Source: Opitutia bacterium (GTDB taxonomy: Bacteria > Verrucomicrobiota > Verrucomicrobiia > Opitutales > Opitutaceae). From it: a stretch of 64,000 bases of DNA. Location: contig JACRHT010000002.1 in NCBI GenBank assembly GCA_016217545.1, forward strand, positions 124,001 to 188,000, written 5' to 3'. Positions 60,362-64,000 of this stretch are shown one piece after another; positions within the stretch are counted from its first letter, which is position 1; every line of letters begins with the position of its first letter. The translations under genes and the position numbers were made by a program. The notes under the pieces are model-generated. The model made no database searches. It was not told the DNA's origin and saw only the letters and a list, made by a program, of their open reading frames with translations.

Positions 60362-61651
60362 TCAGAGCGTGAAATTGGACGGCACGATGCCGCCCTTCAC
60401 CACGCAGAGCACGCCATCGCGAATCACGATGCCGTGCGGATACTCGCCGTCCGGCTTGCCGTCGGGAGAGAGCGTGACGTTGTCGCCGATGCGCGCGTTC
60501 TTATCGATGATGCTGCGCCGGATCTTGCAGTTGCGCCCGACGCCGAAGTGCGGGCGGCCCGCCTTGCGGTCGGCCTCCTGCTCCACATCGGTCTGATAGT
60601 AGTCGGCGCCCATCATCACGACGTCCTGCAAATCGGAGTTTTCACCGAGGATCGAGCGGATGCCGATCAAGCAATGGCGCAGCCGCGAATCGGTGACGAT
60701 GCAACCGTCGCCGATGACGACGTGATCGATGTCGCAATGGTTGATCTTGGACGCCGGCAGGTAGCGCGCGTGCGTGTAGATGGGGGCGTTGCGATCGAAG
60801 AAGTTGAACGGCGGGAGCGGCTGCGCGAGCGCGAGGTTGGCCTCGAAGAACGCGCGCACCGTGCCGATGTCCTCCCAGTAGCCCTCGAAGATGTAGCTGC
60901 AGAGCTTGGCCTTCCCGAGCAGGGTCGGGATGACCTCCTTGCCGAAATCCTTCATCGTGTTGTCGAGCGCGCGCGAGAGCACGTCGCGGCTGAACACGTA
61001 GATGCCCATCGACGCAAGGCAGCGCTTCTCGCCGGTCTTGTTCGTGCCGAGGCGCGCCTCGAGCGCGTCGCTCATCGCGAGGCCGTTGATGATCGCGGGA
61101 TCCTTGGGCTTTTCGACGAACTCGGAGATCGTGAGATCGTCCGCCACACGCATGAGGCCGAGGCCCTCGACCTTCGAGGTCGCGAACGGGATCGCGGCGA
61201 TCGTGACGTCGGCCTTCGTCTCGATGTGCTGCTGCACGATCTTCGCGAAATCCATCCGGTAGAGCTGGTCGCCGGAGAGGATGAGGATGTATTCGTGCCG
61301 GTGGCTGTTGAAGTGAACGATGTTGCGGCGCACGGCGTCGGCGGTGCCCTCATACCACGCGTTGCTCTTCTCCGTCTGCTCGGCGGACAGGATGTCCACG
61401 AAGCCGCCGTTGAACGCATCGAAGTGAAAGCTCTTCTGAATGTGCCGGTGCAGCGACGCGGTCAGAAACTGCGTGAGCAGGAAGATGCGATTGTAGCCGG
61501 AATTGATGCAGTTGCTGATCGGGATATCGACGAGGCGATACTTTCCGGCCAGCGGCACCGCCGGCTTGCAACGTTCCTTCGTGAGGGGAAACAGCCGCGT
61601 GCCGCGACCGCCGCCCATGATGACGGACAAAACCCGTTTGGAGTCAGACAT
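60362..61651 (-). CDS. glgC: Glucose-1-phosphate adenylyltransferase
   Basis: A 429-residue enzyme that makes ADP-glucose for glycogen synthesis. The nucleotide-binding motif is GGGRGTRLFPLTKERCKPAVPLAGKYRLVDIPISNCINSG, then WYEGTADAVRRN, GDQLYRMDF and GIYVFSRDVL, with the left-handed beta-helix C-terminus (GDGCIVTDSRLRHCLIGIRSILGENSDLQDVVMMG). The ATG at 61651 begins MSDSKRVLSVIMGGG; a longer upstream frame is not conserved. It is divergent from glmS by 66 bases. Confidence 0.96.
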   Translation of the reverse strand: MSDSKRVLSVIMGGGRGTRLFPLTKERCKPAVPLAGKYRLVDIPISNCINSGYNRIFLLTQFLTASLHRHIQKSFHFDAFNGGFVDILSAEQTEKSNAWYEGTADAVRRNIVHFNSHRHEYILILSGDQLYRMDFAKIVQQHIETKADVTIAAIPFATSKVEGLGLMRVADDLTISEFVEKPKDPAIINGLAMSDALEARLGTNKTGEKRCLASMGIYVFSRDVLSRALDNTMKDFGKEVIPTLLGKAKLCSYIFEGYWEDIGTVRAFFEANLALAQPLPPFNFFDRNAPIYTHARYLPASKINHCDIDHVVIGDGCIVTDSRLRHCLIGIRSILGENSDLQDVVMMGADYYQTDVEQEADRKAGRPHFGVGRNCKIRRSIIDKNARIGDNVTLSPDGKPDGEYPHGIVIRDGVLCVVKGGIVPSNFTL

Positions 61652-61717
61652 GGTAAAGCTAAAGGCCTTGCGTATCATTCCGGGCACTTCTCAAATCGCC
61701 AGACAATTTAAACCCTT

Positions 61718-63574
61718 ATGTGTGGCATCGTTGGATACGTCGGAAAAAACAAAGCAGCCCCGCTCATCCTCGAGGGGCTGAAGCGCCTCGAGTATCGAGG
61801 CTACGACTCTGCCGGCGTCGCGGTGTGGCAAAACGGAGGGTTCTCCATCGCGAAAAAAATCGGCCGCGTTGCGGGACTCGAACCCGAGGCGGCGAAGCTC
61901 AAGCTTACCGGAACCTACGGCATGGGCCACACGCGCTGGGCGACCCACGGCGGCGTCACCGACGCCAACGCGCACCCGCACCTCAGCAGCGACGGCAAGA
62001 TCGCGCTGATCCACAACGGCGTCATCGAAAACTACTCCTCGATCAAAAAATTCCTCGCCAGCCGCGGCTTCACTTTCAAATCCGAGACTGACACCGAGGT
62101 CCTCTGCAACGCCATCGCCTACCACTACGCGAAGGAGCCGGTCCCCACCGACCCGACCGAAAGCCGCTTCGTCACCGCCGTGCGCAAGACGCTTCGTCAC
62201 GCCGAAGGCACTTACGGCATCGTGGTCATGGCGGTCGACGTCCCTGGTGAACTCGTCACGGCCCGCAAGGGCTCGCCGCTGATCCTCGGCATCGGCGACG
62301 GCGAGAGCCTGGTCGCGAGCGACGTCGCGGCGATCGTCAGCCGCACGCAGAACGTCGTCTACCTCAAGGACGGCGAGATCGCCCACCTCACGCCGAAGAA
62401 CTTCGCCATCACGACCCTCGACGCCGGTGACGTCTCGCCGGTCATCGACAAGGTCACTTGGTCGATCTCCGACGCCGAGCTTAACGGCTACTCGCATTTC
62501 ATGGAGAAGGAGATTTTCGAGCAGCCCACCGCCCTCGAAAACACGATGCGCGGACGCTTCTCCGAGGACGGCAGCACGGCCCAATTCGGCGGCCTCAACA
62601 TCACCGCGAGCGAGCTGCGCAACTACGAGCGTTTCCAATTCCTCGCCTGCGGCACCGCGCTGCACGCCTGCATGGTGACCGAGCACCAGATCGAACGTTT
62701 CGCCCGCGTGCCCGTCGAGTGCGACTACGCGTCGGAATTCCGCTACCGCAACTCCCCGCTCGATCCCGCGACGCTCTTTTTCACGATGAGCCAGTCGGGC
62801 GAGACCATCGACACGCTCGCCGCGATGCGCGAGGCGAAGCGCAAGGGCTACAAGGTGCTCGCGATTAACAACGTCGTCGGCTCCACCATCGCGCGCGAGG
62901 CGGACGGCGGCATCTACCAGCACGTCGGCCCCGAGGTGGGCGTCGCCTCGACGAAGGCCTTCACCTCCCAATTGCTCATCGGCGCGATGCTCGCGCTCTA
63001 CATCGGCCGCATGCGCGACATGAGCTTCAGCGACGGCGCGCAGATCGTCCAGGCGCTCAAGAGCGCGCCCGACCTCGTGCGGACCGCACTCAAGCAGGCG
63101 GATCACATCCGCGGCATCGCGAAGCGCTACGCGCATTACCACGACATGCTCTTCCTCGGCCGCCTGTCGCTCTTCCCCATCGCGCTCGAAGGCGCGCTGA
63201 AGCTGAAGGAGATTTCCTACATCCACGCCGAGGGCTATCCGGCCGCGGAAATGAAACACGGCCCGATCGCTCTCATCAGCGAGCAGTGTCCGTCCGTCTT
63301 CTTCGTCTCGAGCGGCGAGATGTTCAACAAGGTCTTGTCCTCGATGCAGGAGATCAAAGCGCGCAAGGGAAAGGTCATCGCGGTCTGCACCGACGGTTGC
63401 AAATTGCCCGACGGGCTCGCGGACGAAGTCATCCCGATTCCGGAGTGCCACGAGGCTGTCCTGCCGATCGTCGCCACCATCCCCGTCCAACTGCTCAGCT
63501 ATTACATCGCCGTCGAACTCGGCCGCGATGTCGACAAGCCCCGCAACCTGGCGAAATCCGTTACCGTCGAGTGA
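61718..63574 (+). CDS. glmS: Glutamine-fructose-6-phosphate aminotransferase (isomerising)
   Basis: A 618-residue enzyme that makes glucosamine-6-phosphate, the first step to UDP-GlcNAc. The N-terminal glutaminase domain starts MCGIVGYVG with catalytic Cys-2 after removal of the initiator Met, with HTRWATHGGVTDANAHPH; two SIS domains follow (SQSGETIDTLAAMREAK, VASTKAFTSQLL), ending in LAKSVTVE. The 66-base leader is far too short for a glmS ribozyme. trpE begins 4 bases later, so cotranscription is likely. Confidence 0.97.
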   Translation: MCGIVGYVGKNKAAPLILEGLKRLEYRGYDSAGVAVWQNGGFSIAKKIGRVAGLEPEAAKLKLTGTYGMGHTRWATHGGVTDANAHPHLSSDGKIALIHNGVIENYSSIKKFLASRGFTFKSETDTEVLCNAIAYHYAKEPVPTDPTESRFVTAVRKTLRHAEGTYGIVVMAVDVPGELVTARKGSPLILGIGDGESLVASDVAAIVSRTQNVVYLKDGEIAHLTPKNFAITTLDAGDVSPVIDKVTWSISDAELNGYSHFMEKEIFEQPTALENTMRGRFSEDGSTAQFGGLNITASELRNYERFQFLACGTALHACMVTEHQIERFARVPVECDYASEFRYRNSPLDPATLFFTMSQSGETIDTLAAMREAKRKGYKVLAINNVVGSTIAREADGGIYQHVGPEVGVASTKAFTSQLLIGAMLALYIGRMRDMSFSDGAQIVQALKSAPDLVRTALKQADHIRGIAKRYAHYHDMLFLGRLSLFPIALEGALKLKEISYIHAEGYPAAEMKHGPIALISEQCPSVFFVSSGEMFNKVLSSMQEIKARKGKVIAVCTDGCKLPDGLADEVIPIPECHEAVLPIVATIPVQLLSYYIAVELGRDVDKPRNLAKSVTVE

Positions 63575-63578
63575 AGTG

Positions 63579-64000
63579 ATGCGCGTCGCCCCTTCCCGCT
63601 CCGAATTCCTCGCGCTCAGCCAGCGCGGCAACGTCATCCCGGTTACCGCCGAATTGCTCGCGGATCTCGAGACTCCAGTCTCGGCGTTCGCCAAGCTCCG
63701 CACGAGGGGCCCGGCGTTCCTCCTCGAATCCGTCGAAGGCGGCGAGCACCTCTCGCGCTACAGCTTCGTCGGCTGCAACCCGCGCAAGATCATCTCGGCG
63801 CAAGCCGGCGACGGCGACCCGTTGCAGCAACTCGAGCGCGAGATGAAGCAATACCGTCCCGTCGAATTGCCCGGACTGCCGCCCTTCACCGGCGGCGCGG
63901 TCGGTTACCTCGGCTACGAATTCATCCACGGCGTCGAACGCACAGTGCCGCTCGCCGCTCGCGACGACCTCGGCGTGCCGATGATGTGGTTCATGCTCTG
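63579..64000 (+). CDS. trpE: Anthranilate synthase component I, N-terminal part (partial)
   Basis: The first 140 residues of a chorismate-utilising enzyme. The N-terminal TrpE domain is visible: SEFLALSQRGNVIPVTAELLADLETPVSAFAKL, AFLLESVEGGEHLSRYSFVGCNPRKII (the LLES-type feedback-inhibition element) and FTGGAVGYLGYEF. The gene runs off the window end. The start ATG at 63579 is 4 bases after the glmS stop. Confidence 0.9.
   Translation, partial: MRVAPSRSEFLALSQRGNVIPVTAELLADLETPVSAFAKLRTRGPAFLLESVEGGEHLSRYSFVGCNPRKIISAQAGDGDPLQQLEREMKQYRPVELPGLPPFTGGAVGYLGYEFIHGVERTVPLAARDDLGVPMMWFML

Noticed and set aside
61652-61717. glmS ribozyme upstream of glmS
   Set aside because: The leader is only 66 bases and lacks the ribozyme core; the gene should not be ribozyme-controlled here.
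1-64000. CRISPR array, prophage or insertion sequence
   Set aside because: I saw no regularly spaced repeats, integrase, transposase, or phage structural genes.

Overview
The window is GC-rich bacterial chromosome, densely coded on both strands. Gene content and order (fused SecDF beside YajC and RecJ, HrpB helicase, PEP carboxylase, L-fucose isomerase-like sugar genes, ECF sigma factors, many Asp/Ala/Arg-rich proteins) suggest a member of the Verrucomicrobiota, most likely Opitutaceae. That placement is inferred from gene content, not from a marker-gene tree. I see no prophage, insertion sequence, CRISPR array or rRNA gene. One tRNA gene, tRNA-Arg(ACG), is present.

Layout. 0-3.6 kb: end of a kinase-like gene, an M29 aminopeptidase, and an ECF sigma factor followed by two small exported proteins and an anti-sigma factor. 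3.6-9.5 kb: GNAT enzyme, menB, kup K+ transporter, Na+/H+ antiporter, phosphoserine phosphatase-like HAD enzyme, and a zinc-free L31/L36 ribosomal protein pair. 9.7-14.5 kb: a sugar cluster of L-fucose isomerase-like protein, class II aldolase and a tandem aldolase with a degenerate second half, divergent from an AraC regulator; three direct repeats lie between. 14.6-25.9 kb: an envelope and osmotic-stress island with two triple-BON lipid-envelope-type proteins, an ECF sigma factor, a truncated GH94 protein, PRC-barrel protein, flavodoxin, Dps, a chain of small membrane proteins and cardiolipin synthase. 25.9-27.5 kb: two unknown proteins and an empty 400-base gap. 27.6-32.5 kb: tRNA-Arg, recJ, secDF, yajC. 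32.6-44.7 kb: speA, alpha/beta hydrolase, GH2 enzyme, ppc, small exported protein, hrpB.

44.7-46.0 kb is the most unusual part. The gap between the divergent genes hrpB and plsC is almost 1.3 kb and has no credible gene. It contains about 900 bases with many perfect local hairpins (several with GNRA-type loops) and ends in a textbook intrinsic terminator. A second structured element of about 130 bases follows; it has competing helices and its own terminator, which abuts the plsC reading frame. I read the first as a large structured noncoding RNA that matches no family I can recognise, and the second as a small RNA or an attenuating leader of the lipid operon downstream.

46.0-50.8 kb: a phospholipid operon (plsC, CdsA/YnbB-like, YnbA-like CDP-alcohol phosphatidyltransferase, DedA-like membrane protein), then typA. 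50.9-56.6 kb: small membrane protein, PhnD-type binding protein, RND pump and its adaptor. 56.7-64 kb: gcvH, gcvT, CNNM/CorC-type membrane protein, lgt, glgC, glmS and the start of trpE. The right half is therefore mostly core envelope, central-metabolism and translation genes; the accessory character is concentrated in the 9.7-27 kb section and in the noncoding block at 45 kb.
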